This document shows positions 9,418 to 18,011 of a stretch of DNA of 64,000 nucleotides, piece after piece (position 1 is the stretch's first letter; each line of letters starts with the position of its first letter). Made by a program: the position numbers and the translations under genes. The stretch spans positions 5,678,905-5,742,904 of the forward strand of contig NZ_CP036291.1 in the NCBI RefSeq assembly GCF_007750855.1, given 5' to 3'. Under the pieces are notes generated by a model that was given only the letters and a program-made list of their open reading frames with translations, had not been told where the DNA came from and searched no databases. The DNA comes from Pirellulimonas nuda. Its GTDB lineage: Bacteria; Planctomycetota; Planctomycetia; Pirellulales; Lacipirellulaceae.

Positions 9418-12072
9418 TTAGCCCCGCAGCGCCGCCTGGGCAGCCGCCAGCCGGGCGATGGGCACGCGGAACGGGCTGCACGACACGTAGTCGAGCCCCA
9501 CCTTGTGGCAGAACTGGATGCTCTCCGGGTCGCCGCCGTGCTCGCCGCAGATGCCGCACTTCAGGCCCTTCTTCGCCGAGCGGCCTTTGGTGACGCCCAT
9601 TTCGACCAATTGACCGACACCCGTGGCGTCGAGCGTCTGGAACGGGTCGCGGGCCAGCAGCTCGTGCTTCAGGTAGTCGGGGAGGAACGTGTTCACGTCG
9701 TCCCGGCTGTAGCCGAAGGTCATCTGCGTCAGGTCGTTGGTGCCGAAGCTGAAGAAGTCGGCGTGCTGACCCACCTCGTCGGCGGTCAAGGCCGCGCGGG
9801 GGATCTCGATCATCGTGCCGATCAAGATCGGCAGCTTGCCGGTGTGCTTGGAGGCCGTCTTGACCTTCTCGATGGTCTCCTCGGTCTTCTCACGCAGCAG
9901 CTTCAGCTCCGCGGCCGTGCCGACCAGCGGGATCATGATCTCTGCCTGGGTGTCGACGCCCTTTTTGACGCAGGCGATCACGGCCTCGACGATAGCCGTG
10001 ACCTGCATCTCTAGGATTTCCGGGTACGTGACCGCCAGCCGGCAGCCGCGGTGCCCGAGCATCGGGTTGGCTTCGTGCAGTTGGGCCACACGGTCCTTGA
10101 CCGCCTTGGGGGTGACGCCCAGTTGCTTGGCGATCTCGGCCTGGCTCTTAGCCTCGTGCGGCAGGAACTCGTGAAGCGGCGGGTCGAGCAGCCGGATGGT
10201 GACCGGCAGCCCCTTCATGGCCGTGAACAGGCCGACGAAGTCCTTCCGCTGCATCGGCAGCAACTTCTTCAGCGCCTTGGTGCGGTCTTCGACGTCGGTG
10301 GCGAGGATCATCTCACGCATCGCGGTGATGCGGTCTCCCTCGAAGAACATGTGCTCCGTGCGGCACAGCCCGATCCCTTCGGCGCCGAAGTCGCGGGCGC
10401 GTTTGGCGTCGGCCGGGGTGTCGGCGTTGGTGCGGACCTTGAGCTTGCGGTGCTTGTCGGCCCAGCCCATCACCGTGGCGAAGTCGCCCGACAGCTTGGG
10501 CTGCTGCGTCTCCACCTCGCCCACCATCACCTCGCCGGTCGAGCCGTCGATCGAGAGGGTGTCCTTGTGGGTGAAGGTCTTGCCGCCGACGGTGATCTTG
10601 CGGGCCTTCTCGTCGATGGCGATCGTGCCGGCGCCGGCCACACAGCAGCGTCCCCAACCGCGGGCCACCACGGCCGCGTGGCTGGTCATGCCGCCGGTGC
10701 TGGTGAGGATGCCGGCCGCGGAGTGCATGCCGTCGATGTCCTCGGGGTTGGTCTCCTTGCGGACCAGCAGCACCTTCTCGCCGGCGTGGGTGCGCTCGAC
10801 GGCTTCCTCGGCGGTGAAGGCCAGCTTGCCCACCGCGGCGCCGGGCGACGCCGGCAGGCCGATGGTGAGCGTGGTGGCGGCCTTCTTGGCCGCCGGGCTG
10901 AAGCTGGGGAGCAAGAGCTGCGTCAGGTCGCCCGCCGGGATCCGCAGGATGGCGGTCTTCTCGTCGATCAGCTTCTCCTTGACCATGTCGCAGGCGATCT
11001 TCACCGCGGCCGCGCCGGTGCGCTTGCCGCCGCGTGTCTGCAGCATGTAGAGCTTGCCGTTCTCGATGGTGAACTCGATGTCCTGCACGTCCTTGTAGTG
11101 CTTCTCGAGTTGGTCCTTGATCCCCATCAGTTCCTTGTGGACCGCCTTGTTCCACTTGGGCATCTCTTCGACGGGGAGCGGCGTGCGGATGCCGGCCACT
11201 ACGTCTTCGCCCTGGGCGTTGATGAGGAACTCGCCGTAGAACTTGTTCTCGCCGGTGGACGGGTTGCGGGTGAAGGCCACGCCCGTGCCCGACTCGTCTC
11301 CCATGTTGCCGAACACCATCGACTGGACGTTCACCGCCGTGCCCTTCAGCCCGGTGATGTTTTCTACCTGGCGGTAGCGGACGGCGCGGTTCTGGTTCCA
11401 GCTCTTGAAAACCGCCTCAACGGCCAGCTCAAGCTGCGTGAGCGGGTCTTGGGGGAAGGGCTTGCCGTAGTGCTTCTGGAAGACCTTCTTGTACGCGTCG
11501 CACAGCTCGATCATCCCCTCGAGCGGCACGTCGTTGTCTAGCTTGGCGTTGTGCTTCGACTTGATCTTGTCGAAGGCCTCTTCGAAGTGCTCGTGGTCGA
11601 CGTCGCAGACCACGTCGCCGAACATGTTGATCAGCCGGCGGTAGGCGTCGTAGGCGAACCGCTCGTTGCCGGTGGCGTTCGCGAGGCCGACAACCGACTG
11701 GTCGTTCATCCCCAGGTTGAGGATGGTGTTCATCATGCCGGGCATGCTCACGGCGGCGCCGGAGCGGACCGACATCAACAGCGGCTCCTGGGTGTCGCCG
11801 AACTTCTTGCCAAGCTCCTTCTCGAGCATGGCGATGTTCGTGCGGACCTCGTCCATCAGGCCCGGCGGGAGCTTCTTCTTGTGCTGGTAGTAGAGGTCGC
11901 AGCACTCGGTCGTGATGGTGAACCCGGGGGGCACCGGCAGCCCGATGCTGGTCATGTCCGCCAGGTTGGCGCCCTTGCCGCCCAACAGGGGCTTATCTTT
12001 GGTGGTCCCTTCGGTCTTGGTCTTACCGAAGTAGTAGATCATCTTGGCGCCAGAGGCAGCTTTCTTGGCCAT
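9418..12072 (-). CDS. ppdK: Pyruvate, phosphate dikinase
   Basis: An 884-residue protein, the usual PPDK length. It interconverts pyruvate + ATP + Pi with PEP + AMP + PPi. I chose ATG 12072 because homologues start just before KMIYYFG; an upstream in-frame ATG (12150) would add an unlikely Pro/Arg-rich leader. Visible parts are the N-terminal nucleotide-binding domain (GGKGANLADM, then SVRSGAAVSMPGMMNTILNL), the swivelling phospho-His domain with GGMTSHAAVVARGWGR (His 465) and the C-terminal PEP/pyruvate barrel with CGICGEHGGDPESI (catalytic Cys near 842). It is monocistronic, ending at a palindromic repeat. Confidence 0.97.
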   Translation of the reverse strand: MAKKAASGAKMIYYFGKTKTEGTTKDKPLLGGKGANLADMTSIGLPVPPGFTITTECCDLYYQHKKKLPPGLMDEVRTNIAMLEKELGKKFGDTQEPLLMSVRSGAAVSMPGMMNTILNLGMNDQSVVGLANATGNERFAYDAYRRLINMFGDVVCDVDHEHFEEAFDKIKSKHNAKLDNDVPLEGMIELCDAYKKVFQKHYGKPFPQDPLTQLELAVEAVFKSWNQNRAVRYRQVENITGLKGTAVNVQSMVFGNMGDESGTGVAFTRNPSTGENKFYGEFLINAQGEDVVAGIRTPLPVEEMPKWNKAVHKELMGIKDQLEKHYKDVQDIEFTIENGKLYMLQTRGGKRTGAAAVKIACDMVKEKLIDEKTAILRIPAGDLTQLLLPSFSPAAKKAATTLTIGLPASPGAAVGKLAFTAEEAVERTHAGEKVLLVRKETNPEDIDGMHSAAGILTSTGGMTSHAAVVARGWGRCCVAGAGTIAIDEKARKITVGGKTFTHKDTLSIDGSTGEVMVGEVETQQPKLSGDFATVMGWADKHRKLKVRTNADTPADAKRARDFGAEGIGLCRTEHMFFEGDRITAMREMILATDVEDRTKALKKLLPMQRKDFVGLFTAMKGLPVTIRLLDPPLHEFLPHEAKSQAEIAKQLGVTPKAVKDRVAQLHEANPMLGHRGCRLAVTYPEILEMQVTAIVEAVIACVKKGVDTQAEIMIPLVGTAAELKLLREKTEETIEKVKTASKHTGKLPILIGTMIEIPRAALTADEVGQHADFFSFGTNDLTQMTFGYSRDDVNTFLPDYLKHELLARDPFQTLDATGVGQLVEMGVTKGRSAKKGLKCGICGEHGGDPESIQFCHKVGLDYVSCSPFRVPIARLAAAQAALRG

Positions 12073-12212
12073 CGCGGGTGTAGTCCTTGGACTCTCTGTC
12101 TGAGAAAAAGGGCGTTCTTCAGTGAAAAACCTGGGAAAATGAGGCGGCATCGTAGCTCGCCCCTCCGCAGACCGTCAACCCGCCGTGCGCGGCACGTCCC
12201 ACAAACCACGCC

Positions 12213-12302
12213 CAACAGCCGCCGGGCTACGCCCCGGCGGCGCGGCTGGGTAGAACCATCTTGCGAGCCACTCCGCCGGGGCGTTGCCCGGCGGCTATTG
12301 GC
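12213..12302. repeat. Palindromic intergenic repeat, family 2, copy a
   Basis: Two palindromic halves: the first around GCCGGGCTACGCCCCGGC, the second around GCCGGGGCGTTGCCCGGCGG followed by CTATTGGC. The same two-part layout with the CTATTGGC tail occurs at 33557-33642, and a single half at 42633. Confidence 0.8.
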
Positions 12303-12331
12303 TTGCGCGTCTGACCGCCTAGTTTTGCGTC

Positions 12332-12925
12332 ATGCACCAACCCGAAGAACAATCCGAACGCCGCAGCCGGATGCGCTGGATCGCCCTGCTCGAGGCGGGC
12401 CTGGCGCTGCTGGGCGCCGGCCTGGCCTGGCTGATGGGGGTCCCGCTGCTGGGGATGCTCTCGCCGACCGAGGGCTGGGCCTGGGCCATCGGCCGGGGGC
12501 TGCTGGCCGCACTGCCGCTGGTGGCGCTGCTGGCCCTCGCCCGGCAGGCCTCCTGGGGGCCGATCGCCCGGTTCCGCCGGCAAGTGAAGCGGATCTTGCG
12601 GGCCGCCTTCCCGCGGGCCCGCGTGGGCGAGCTGCTGCTGGTCTCCCTGGCTGCCGGCATCGGCGAGGAGGTGCTGTTCCGCGGCGTGCTGCAGTACCTG
12701 CTGATCCAGTGGCTGGGGGTCTGGCCCGGGCTGGGGCTGGCGAGCCTGGCGTTCGGGCTGGTCCACCCGATCTCGGTGGCCTACGTCGCGGTTGCTACGT
12801 TCGGGGGCGCCTACTTCGGCTGGCTGGCCGTGTGCTCGCCCGACCACGAGATCGTCTCGGCCATCACCGCCCACGCCGCGTACGACTTCGTCGCCTTGAT
12901 GCTGCTGACCCGCCGCGAAGCGTAG
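12332..12925 (+). CDS. CPBP family intramembrane glutamic endopeptidase
   Basis: A 197-residue membrane protein with hydrophobic helices throughout. It carries the ABI/CPBP motifs: GEEVLFRGVLQY (EExxxR) near residues 110-121, a His in FGLVHP, and a third block with His in AHAAYDF. These are the catalytic residues of Rce1-like intramembrane proteases. The substrate is unknown; bacterial members act in processing of prenylated or bacteriocin-related peptides or in stress responses. The start ATG follows directly after family-2 repeat DNA and has no clear Shine-Dalgarno. Confidence 0.85.
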   Translation: MHQPEEQSERRSRMRWIALLEAGLALLGAGLAWLMGVPLLGMLSPTEGWAWAIGRGLLAALPLVALLALARQASWGPIARFRRQVKRILRAAFPRARVGELLLVSLAAGIGEEVLFRGVLQYLLIQWLGVWPGLGLASLAFGLVHPISVAYVAVATFGGAYFGWLAVCSPDHEIVSAITAHAAYDFVALMLLTRREA

Positions 12926-12975
12926 CCCGCTCACTCCGTGAGCGGAAGCATCTCACGGGAATGAGATGGCTACAC

Positions 12976-13665
12976 TCAGAACTTCAGCCCGATGGCGTGG
13001 CACAAGAACCCCACGTACGGCGCCGCGGCCTGGAACTTGGCGGTCACCGTCTTGACGACCGTCGGCTTGAACAGGTCGTCGATTGGTAGCTGACACGCGC
13101 CGATGTGGTCTTTGCGTTTGAGGTGCTCGACCAGCGGGTGCTGGGCGTCGTAGCCCTTCGGCGGGCGTTTGAGCGACTCGCCCCCCGGTTCGTAGTCCTT
13201 GCGGAACGACGCGGCGCCGAGGGCCTTAAGGTACGCATCGGGCCGGGTGTCGATCGCCTTGCGGATGGCCCCCAGCGCCGCCGGGTCCGGATGCCAGATG
13301 CCGGCGCCGAGGAACACTTCTTCGGGCTCGATGTGCAGGTAGAAGCCGGGGGCGTGGACGTCCTTGCCGCGCTCGTGCCGGAAGTGGATGCCGACGTTCG
13401 TCTTGTACGGCGTCTTGTCGTTCGAGAAGCGGACGTCGCGGTGGACCCGCATCAGCGACCCTCCGACCTTCTTGTCGACCGCGACAAAGTGGGGCGAGAC
13501 CGTGGCCAGGGGCCCCTGCATCGCGCGGATAAACGCCAGCGCCGGCTCACGGACCTCGCTCTCGTACCGCGCGCGGTTCTTCTCGAACCAGGGCTTGGTG
13601 TTGTTGCGCGCCAGCGCGTCGAGGAAGTGGACCAGACCGATCGGGAACCCGGGGAACTTCGCCAT
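12976..13665 (-). CDS. DUF2461 domain-containing protein
   Basis: A 229-residue protein matching DUF2461/TIGR02453 in length and in its hallmark blocks: NNTKPWFEKNRARYE near the N-terminus, RVHRDVRFSNDKTPYKTNVG in the middle and PGFYLHIEPEEVFLGAGIWH after it. The family has no established biochemical function and is widespread in bacteria and fungi. It is soluble with no signal peptide. It is convergent with the CPBP gene. Confidence 0.9.
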   Translation of the reverse strand: MAKFPGFPIGLVHFLDALARNNTKPWFEKNRARYESEVREPALAFIRAMQGPLATVSPHFVAVDKKVGGSLMRVHRDVRFSNDKTPYKTNVGIHFRHERGKDVHAPGFYLHIEPEEVFLGAGIWHPDPAALGAIRKAIDTRPDAYLKALGAASFRKDYEPGGESLKRPPKGYDAQHPLVEHLKRKDHIGACQLPIDDLFKPTVVKTVTAKFQAAAPYVGFLCHAIGLKF

Positions 13666-13704
13666 GCCGAGAGTGTAGCGGACCGCAACGCAACGAGAAG
13701 CTGA

Positions 13705-13760
13705 CCACGGATGTCACAGATGATATACGACGTCATCCGTGAAAACCGTGCTATCCGTGG
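13705..13760. repeat. Inverted repeat of the CCACGGAT type
   Basis: CCACGGAT at 13705-13712 is matched by ATCCGTGG at 13753-13760, with further ATCCGTG copies between. The same sequence type (CCACGGAT...ATCCGTGG) forms the larger palindrome at 27967-28107. Confidence 0.65.
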
Positions 13761-13779
13761 CCAAAACGTCCGTCAACAA

Positions 13780-13818
13780 ACGAGAAAAGCGGCCCGGTTC
13801 ACGTTGAACCGGGCCGCT
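13780..13818 (-). terminator. Rho-independent terminator of the YTV-repeat gene
   Basis: A 14-bp perfect GC-rich stem (AGCGGCCCGGTTCA and complement) with a 3-nt loop at 13788-13818. On the minus strand it is followed by TTTTCTC. It lies 69 nt past the stop of the YTV protein gene. Confidence 0.85.
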
Positions 13819-13886
13819 CGCTCATCCGTCGTTTGACCAGCCCTCTTCCGTACAAGGGAAGCGAGAGTCTCAGTCGTTACTACTAC

Positions 13887-15464
13887 TTAACCGTTGCAGC
13901 CACAATCCGAAGCGGCGGCGGCCGGGGCCGACCCGCTGCCTTGGCAGCAGGGTTGGCAGCTGCTCACTTCAACGGCAATCTGCTTGCAGACGGTCTTCGG
14001 CACGCAGCGGGTCACCGTGTACGGCACCTTGCGGGCGACGCACTTGATGTCCTGCACGGTCTTCGTGCAGCACACCGGCTTGCAGACGGTGTAGCACACG
14101 CTCTTGGTGCGGCACTCGGGAACCATCTTGCACACGGTGTAGGTGCAGCTCTTGCACTCGGGCACCATCTTGCACACACGGTAGCAGCAGGTGCGGGTGC
14201 GGCACTCGGGCACCATCCGGCAGACCGTGTAGTTGCAGCTCTTGCACTCCGAGACCATACGGCACACCTTGTAGCAGCAGGTCTTGGTGCGGCACTCGGG
14301 CACCATCCGGCACACGGTGTAGCAGCAAGTCTTGCACTCAGGAACCATCGTGCAGACCTTGTAGCAGCAGGTCTTGCACTCGGGGACCATCTTGCAAACC
14401 TTGTAGCAGCACGTGCGGGTGCGGCACTCGGGAACCATCTTGCAGACCTGGTAGGTGCAGGTCTTGCACTCGGGGACCATCTTGCAAACGTTGTAGCAAA
14501 CGGTCTTCGTGCGGGGCTCGCACACGGTCTTGCAGCAGGTGATCTGCTTCTCGCAGCAGCTCGGCACCCAAACCTTCTTGCAGCAGGTCTTCGGCGGGCA
14601 CTGCACGCAGATCGTGCTGCACGCACCCGGCTTGTAGCAGCACTTGCAGCTGCAAGGATCGAACACCCAAGTCCCCGGCTCGCGGACCGTCTGACGACGG
14701 ACGGGGCCGGCTACTTCGTACGTCTGGGTCTCCCAGTGACCGCTGTTGACCGTGATGGTCTTGGTGTAGGGGACCGTCTTCGAGACGTAGTACGTGACTT
14801 CCCGGCTACGCTGCTCGGTGACCGGACGCATCACCGTGTAGTTGCGGGTGCGGGTCTCGTACACCGGCTTCATCACCGTGTACGGGACTTCCTTCGTGCG
14901 GGTCTCGTAGACCGGCTTCATCACCGTGTAGTTGCGGGTGCGGGTCTCGTAGACCGGCTTGTGCACGGTGTAGGTGCGGGTCTTCTGCTCGTACACCGGC
15001 TTCATCACCGTGTACTGAACCTCACGCTGACGGGTTTCCCAAACCGGCTTCTGGACAGTCCAGGTGCGGGTCTTGGTCTCGTACACCGGCTTCATCACCG
15101 TGTACGGGATCTCTTTGGTGCGGGTCTCGTAGACCGGCTTCATCACCGTCCAGGTGCGGGTCTTCTCTTCGTGCACCGGCACCATCACGGTGTACTGAAC
15201 CTCTTTGGTCCGGGCCTCGGACACCATCTTCGTGTACGAAACTTCTCGGTCTTCCGCGATCCGGTCGTAGACCGTCTTGTAGCAGGTAACCTGCTGGTTC
15301 TCGTACACCGTCTCGCGGACGGTCTTCATCACAGTGTGTGTGTGCGGCTGACAGCACGGGTCACAACTGCTGTAGCGAGCGCCGCCACAGCAATCGGCGT
15401 TGGCTTGCGCCGACGCCATTAGGACCACGGCTGCCACCAGCGGCATGCCAAACAAGCGCTTCAT
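13887..15464 (-). CDS. YTV-repeat, cysteine-rich exported wall protein
   Basis: A 525-residue protein; ATG 15464 has GGAGG 10 nt upstream. A signal peptide (1-23, ending QANA) precedes a Cys cluster. Residues 76-235 are about ten units of a 14-15-residue repeat of the type YTVMKPVYETRTRN. A non-repeated linker (236-320) carries Cys clusters. Residues 322-465 are about nine units of the type YKVCKMVPECKTCC. This is the YTV family (Pfam YTV), described in Rhodopirellula and relatives as abundant Cys-rich proteins proposed to form the proteinaceous cell wall. A strong terminator and clear Shine-Dalgarno fit high expression. The two repeat types align residue by residue (see findings). Confidence 0.9.
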   Translation of the reverse strand: MKRLFGMPLVAAVVLMASAQANADCCGGARYSSCDPCCQPHTHTVMKTVRETVYENQQVTCYKTVYDRIAEDREVSYTKMVSEARTKEVQYTVMVPVHEEKTRTWTVMKPVYETRTKEIPYTVMKPVYETKTRTWTVQKPVWETRQREVQYTVMKPVYEQKTRTYTVHKPVYETRTRNYTVMKPVYETRTKEVPYTVMKPVYETRTRNYTVMRPVTEQRSREVTYYVSKTVPYTKTITVNSGHWETQTYEVAGPVRRQTVREPGTWVFDPCSCKCCYKPGACSTICVQCPPKTCCKKVWVPSCCEKQITCCKTVCEPRTKTVCYNVCKMVPECKTCTYQVCKMVPECRTRTCCYKVCKMVPECKTCCYKVCTMVPECKTCCYTVCRMVPECRTKTCCYKVCRMVSECKSCNYTVCRMVPECRTRTCCYRVCKMVPECKSCTYTVCKMVPECRTKSVCYTVCKPVCCTKTVQDIKCVARKVPYTVTRCVPKTVCKQIAVEVSSCQPCCQGSGSAPAAAASDCGCNG

Positions 15465-15977
15465 TGCAGGGTCGCCTCCAGAAAGAGTTGCACGGGTGAA
15501 TTAGGGTGAGCTGGTCAAGGCAGGTAATCCTGCCCGTGTTTTTCTTCGGAACGCGGAGCCAGCACTCCTTAACGCAAGCACTCAAATCCCCCTGTTACCC
15601 CGAGTTCTCCTGTCGCCTCATTTTGCGCCACGCAAAGGGTCGCAAGTCGCACTCAGGCAGGGGTTTACGTCGACCTGAGGGGTCAAACAGCGGCCAACGG
15701 TCGGTCCGTTTATGCCTGCCGTTCCGCGCATGACGCGCACCGGCGCGTGCCGCCGCTAGCAAGCTCGGCCCAATTAGGCGCGGTCGGAGCCCGCGGCGGG
15801 CCCTGCGCGGCGCCTGCCAAGGGGCCCGCGCGACGCCCCGCACGGCCGGGCGGACCGATGCCGTCAGATCCGACGTAAGTGTTTATCAGCGTTGCCTTTC
15901 AGGCGATCCGCGAGTAAAGTTCCTTCATCTGGCCGGGTCTGTCTGGCCGGAGGCCTTCCCTTTGCTGGCAAACGGGT
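15465..15977. other. Intergenic region between divergent YTV gene and rex
   Basis: Holds the upstream regions of both divergent genes. I see a candidate rex promoter (15892-15920), a small hairpin GGCAGGTAATCCTGCC near 15523, and a direct repeat of TCTGGCCGG near 15930-15950. No convincing gene, and no palindrome resembling the TTGTGA-n6-TCACAA Rex operator. Confidence 0.5.
15892..15920 (+). promoter_or_regulatory. Candidate sigma-70-type promoter of rex
   Basis: TTGCCT (15892-15897) and TAAAGT (15915-15920) are spaced by 17 nt, each matching 4 of 6 consensus positions, about 58 nt before the rex start. Confidence 0.35.
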
Positions 15978-16646
15978 GTGAACGTCGGAAAACGCAAACC
16001 AGCACCGGTCGACCCTGCCAGCGTCCCCAAGGCCGTCGTTAGCCGGTTGAGCCTCTACCTGCGCGAGTTGCAGCAACTGCTACGCGGCGGGCAGACCACG
16101 GTCAGCTCCAGCCAGTTGGGCCGGTTGTTGGGGTTCACGGACGCCCAGGTGCGGCGAGACCTGGCCTACTTCGGGCATTTCGGCCAGCGGGGGGTCGGCT
16201 ACCGCTGCGACGAGCTGGTCCGCGCGATCCGCGGCATCCTGGGGACCGACCGCGAGTGGACCGTCGCCATGGTGGGGGTAGGAAACCTGGGCCGGGCCCT
16301 GCTGGGCTACCGTGGGTTCAACGCCCAGGGGTTCCGCATCGTGGCGGCGTTCGACGCCGACCCGGGCAAGGTAAACCGCACAATCGAAGGGATCCCGATC
16401 TTCCCCCCCGACCACCTGGGGCAGGTGATCCGCGAGCAAGCGATCCCCATCGGGCTGATCGCTTCCCCGGCCGCGGCCGCCCAGCAGGTGGCCGATCAGA
16501 TGGTCGAGGCCGGGGTGGTAGGGATCCTGAACTTCGCCCCGGTTACGCTGGCCCTGCCGGGCCACGTGAGCCTCGTGGGGGTCGACCTGGCGACCGAACT
16601 CGAGCAGCTCTGCTTCTCGGTAGCCAATCGGGCGGGCCCCCGTTAG
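15978..16646 (+). CDS. rex: Redox-sensing transcriptional repressor Rex
   Basis: A 222-residue protein with the Rex layout. A winged-helix DNA-binding domain (about 15-85) includes SSSQLGRLLGFTDAQVRRDL and AYFGHFGQRGVGY. A Rossmann domain starts at MVGVGNLGRALLGY (glycine motif 100-105). The C-terminal domain-swapping helix includes FSVANR. Rex senses the NADH/NAD+ ratio and represses respiration and fermentation genes when NADH is low. The start is GTG 15978; I see no ATG alternative in a better place. It stands alone and is followed by tRNA-Gln. Confidence 0.95.
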   Translation: MNVGKRKPAPVDPASVPKAVVSRLSLYLRELQQLLRGGQTTVSSSQLGRLLGFTDAQVRRDLAYFGHFGQRGVGYRCDELVRAIRGILGTDREWTVAMVGVGNLGRALLGYRGFNAQGFRIVAAFDADPGKVNRTIEGIPIFPPDHLGQVIREQAIPIGLIASPAAAAQQVADQMVEAGVVGILNFAPVTLALPGHVSLVGVDLATELEQLCFSVANRAGPR

Positions 16647-16695
16647 CCTAACGGGCGTTTCGCGGTAGACTACGTGCAGCGAGCAGAAGCTTCGT

Positions 16696-16766
16696 TACCC
16701 CGTGGTGTAATGGTAACACTAGGGATTTTGATTCCCTCATTCCAGGTTCGAGCCCTGGCGGGGTAG
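16696..16766 (+). tRNA. tRNA-Gln (anticodon TTG)
   Basis: A 71-nt cloverleaf: acceptor TACCCCG/CGGGGTA, D arm GTGT-loop-ACAC, anticodon stem AGGGA/TCCCT with loop TTTTGAT (anticodon TTG, reading CAA), T arm CCAGG-TTCGAGC-CCTGG and discriminator G. CCA is not encoded. A run of six T follows directly and could end transcription. Confidence 0.97.
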
Positions 16767-16877
16767 TTTTTTCGTAGTTCGTGGCCCGTTGTCCGTGGTC
16801 AGTTGCGGGCCCGTGAGTGTGCGGCCCGTGGGCTGACCGCTGAAAGCTGACCGCCGAACGCTCTCTGGAAACGCAGC

Positions 16878-17876
16878 ATGTTCGATCGGCCCGAGGCCCA
16901 GTTCGCGATCAGCGCCGTCCGCGAGGCGGCCCAACTGGTCCGGCGGGTGCAGGCAGAGATGGTCACCGACGCCCTCACCAAGGGGGACCGCTCGCCGGTG
17001 ACCGTGGGCGACTTCGCGGCCCAGGCGCTGGTCGCCTACCGCATGAAAGAAGCGCTCCCGGGCGCGGTGCTGCTGGGCGAAGAGAACGCCGCGAGCCTCC
17101 GCACGGCCGACGGCGCCGAGACGCTGGCCGCGGTTACCAAGTTTGTCGCCTCGGCGCTTCCGGGCATCGACTCCGAAGCGGTGTGCGACCTGATCGACCG
17201 CGGCGCCGCAGACGCGACCGCCGACTACTGGACGCTCGACCCCATCGACGGCACCAAGGGCTTCCTGCGCGGCGATCAGTACGCCGTGGCGTTGGGGCTG
17301 GTCGAGGGGGGACGCGTCGCAATCGGCGTGCTTGGCTGCCCCGACCTGGCCGACGGCGTCACGGGCCAGAAAGGGGGCCCGGGGTCGATCCTGGCCGCCT
17401 CGCGCGGCCGAGGCGCCCACCTTCAGGCGCTCGACCAACCAGACAGCCCGTGGCGGCGGCTGAGCGTGTCGACCGTTGCCGACCCCGCACAGACCCGCGT
17501 GCTGCGGTCGGTAGAGAAGGCCCACACCAGCATCTCCGGCATCGACCGCGTGCTGGACGCGATGGGCGTTTCCGGCCAAGCCATCCCGATGGACAGCCAG
17601 GCCAAGTACGCGGTGCTCGCCGCCGGCGGTGGTGAGATGCTGGTGCGTTTGCTCGCCGCGGACCGCCCCGACTACCGCGAGAAGGTGTGGGACCAAGCCG
17701 CCGGCTCGATCGTGATCGAAGAGGCCGGGGGCCGGGTGACCGACCTGGCGGGCAGGACGCTCGACTTCGGCCAGGGCCGCACGCTGGCCCACAACCGCGG
17801 CGTGCTGGCCACCAACGGCCCGCTGCACGACGCGGCGCTCGCGGCGATCGCAGAGCTTGGTTACGGATCCAAGTAG
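16878..17876 (+). CDS. 3'(2'),5'-bisphosphate nucleotidase (CysQ/HAL2-type)
   Basis: A 332-residue member of the inositol-phosphatase superfamily. The metal-binding blocks are GEEN (near 77), DPIDGTKGFLRGDQYAVALG (near 121-140) and WDQAAGSIVIEEAGG (near 271). GTKGFLRG rather than GTxNF is typical of HAL2-like 3'-phosphoadenosine 5'-phosphate phosphatases, which remove toxic pAp formed in sulfate assimilation. The length is greater than SuhB-type enzymes and fits HAL2. A second superfamily member (27115-27942) has the SuhB-like signature, so the two probably divide substrates. Confidence 0.88.
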   Translation: MFDRPEAQFAISAVREAAQLVRRVQAEMVTDALTKGDRSPVTVGDFAAQALVAYRMKEALPGAVLLGEENAASLRTADGAETLAAVTKFVASALPGIDSEAVCDLIDRGAADATADYWTLDPIDGTKGFLRGDQYAVALGLVEGGRVAIGVLGCPDLADGVTGQKGGPGSILAASRGRGAHLQALDQPDSPWRRLSVSTVADPAQTRVLRSVEKAHTSISGIDRVLDAMGVSGQAIPMDSQAKYAVLAAGGGEMLVRLLAADRPDYREKVWDQAAGSIVIEEAGGRVTDLAGRTLDFGQGRTLAHNRGVLATNGPLHDAALAAIAELGYGSK

Positions 17877-18011
17877 GGCCCGCCGCGGCGGGCCGAGCCG
17901 CGGAAGGCGCCGTCGCCCCGAGCACTGTTGCGTAGAAGGATTCGACTTCCCGCCCGCTTCGACATCTCCCCCGCACGTCGGGCGCCGCCCGACCTACCCC
18001 CCCGCCCACCC

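Noticed and set aside
10051-11541. 496-codon plus-strand open frame
   Set aside because: Antisense to ppdK; no motif and extreme Val/Gly/Ala/Arg bias.
14090-15200. Regularly spaced repeats that could be taken for a CRISPR array
   Set aside because: The units are 42-48 nt in-frame coding repeats of the YTV protein with no spacer diversity.
13833-15422. 529-codon open frame on the plus strand rich in Ala/His/Leu
   Set aside because: It is antisense to the YTV gene; its low-complexity HHRV/GAGLV repeats mirror the complement of the repeat codons, and the minus-strand product has a signal peptide, ribosome site and terminator.
15780-15977. Possible Rex autoregulatory operator
   Set aside because: No TTGTGA-n6-TCACAA-like palindrome found; only the promoter pair is reported.
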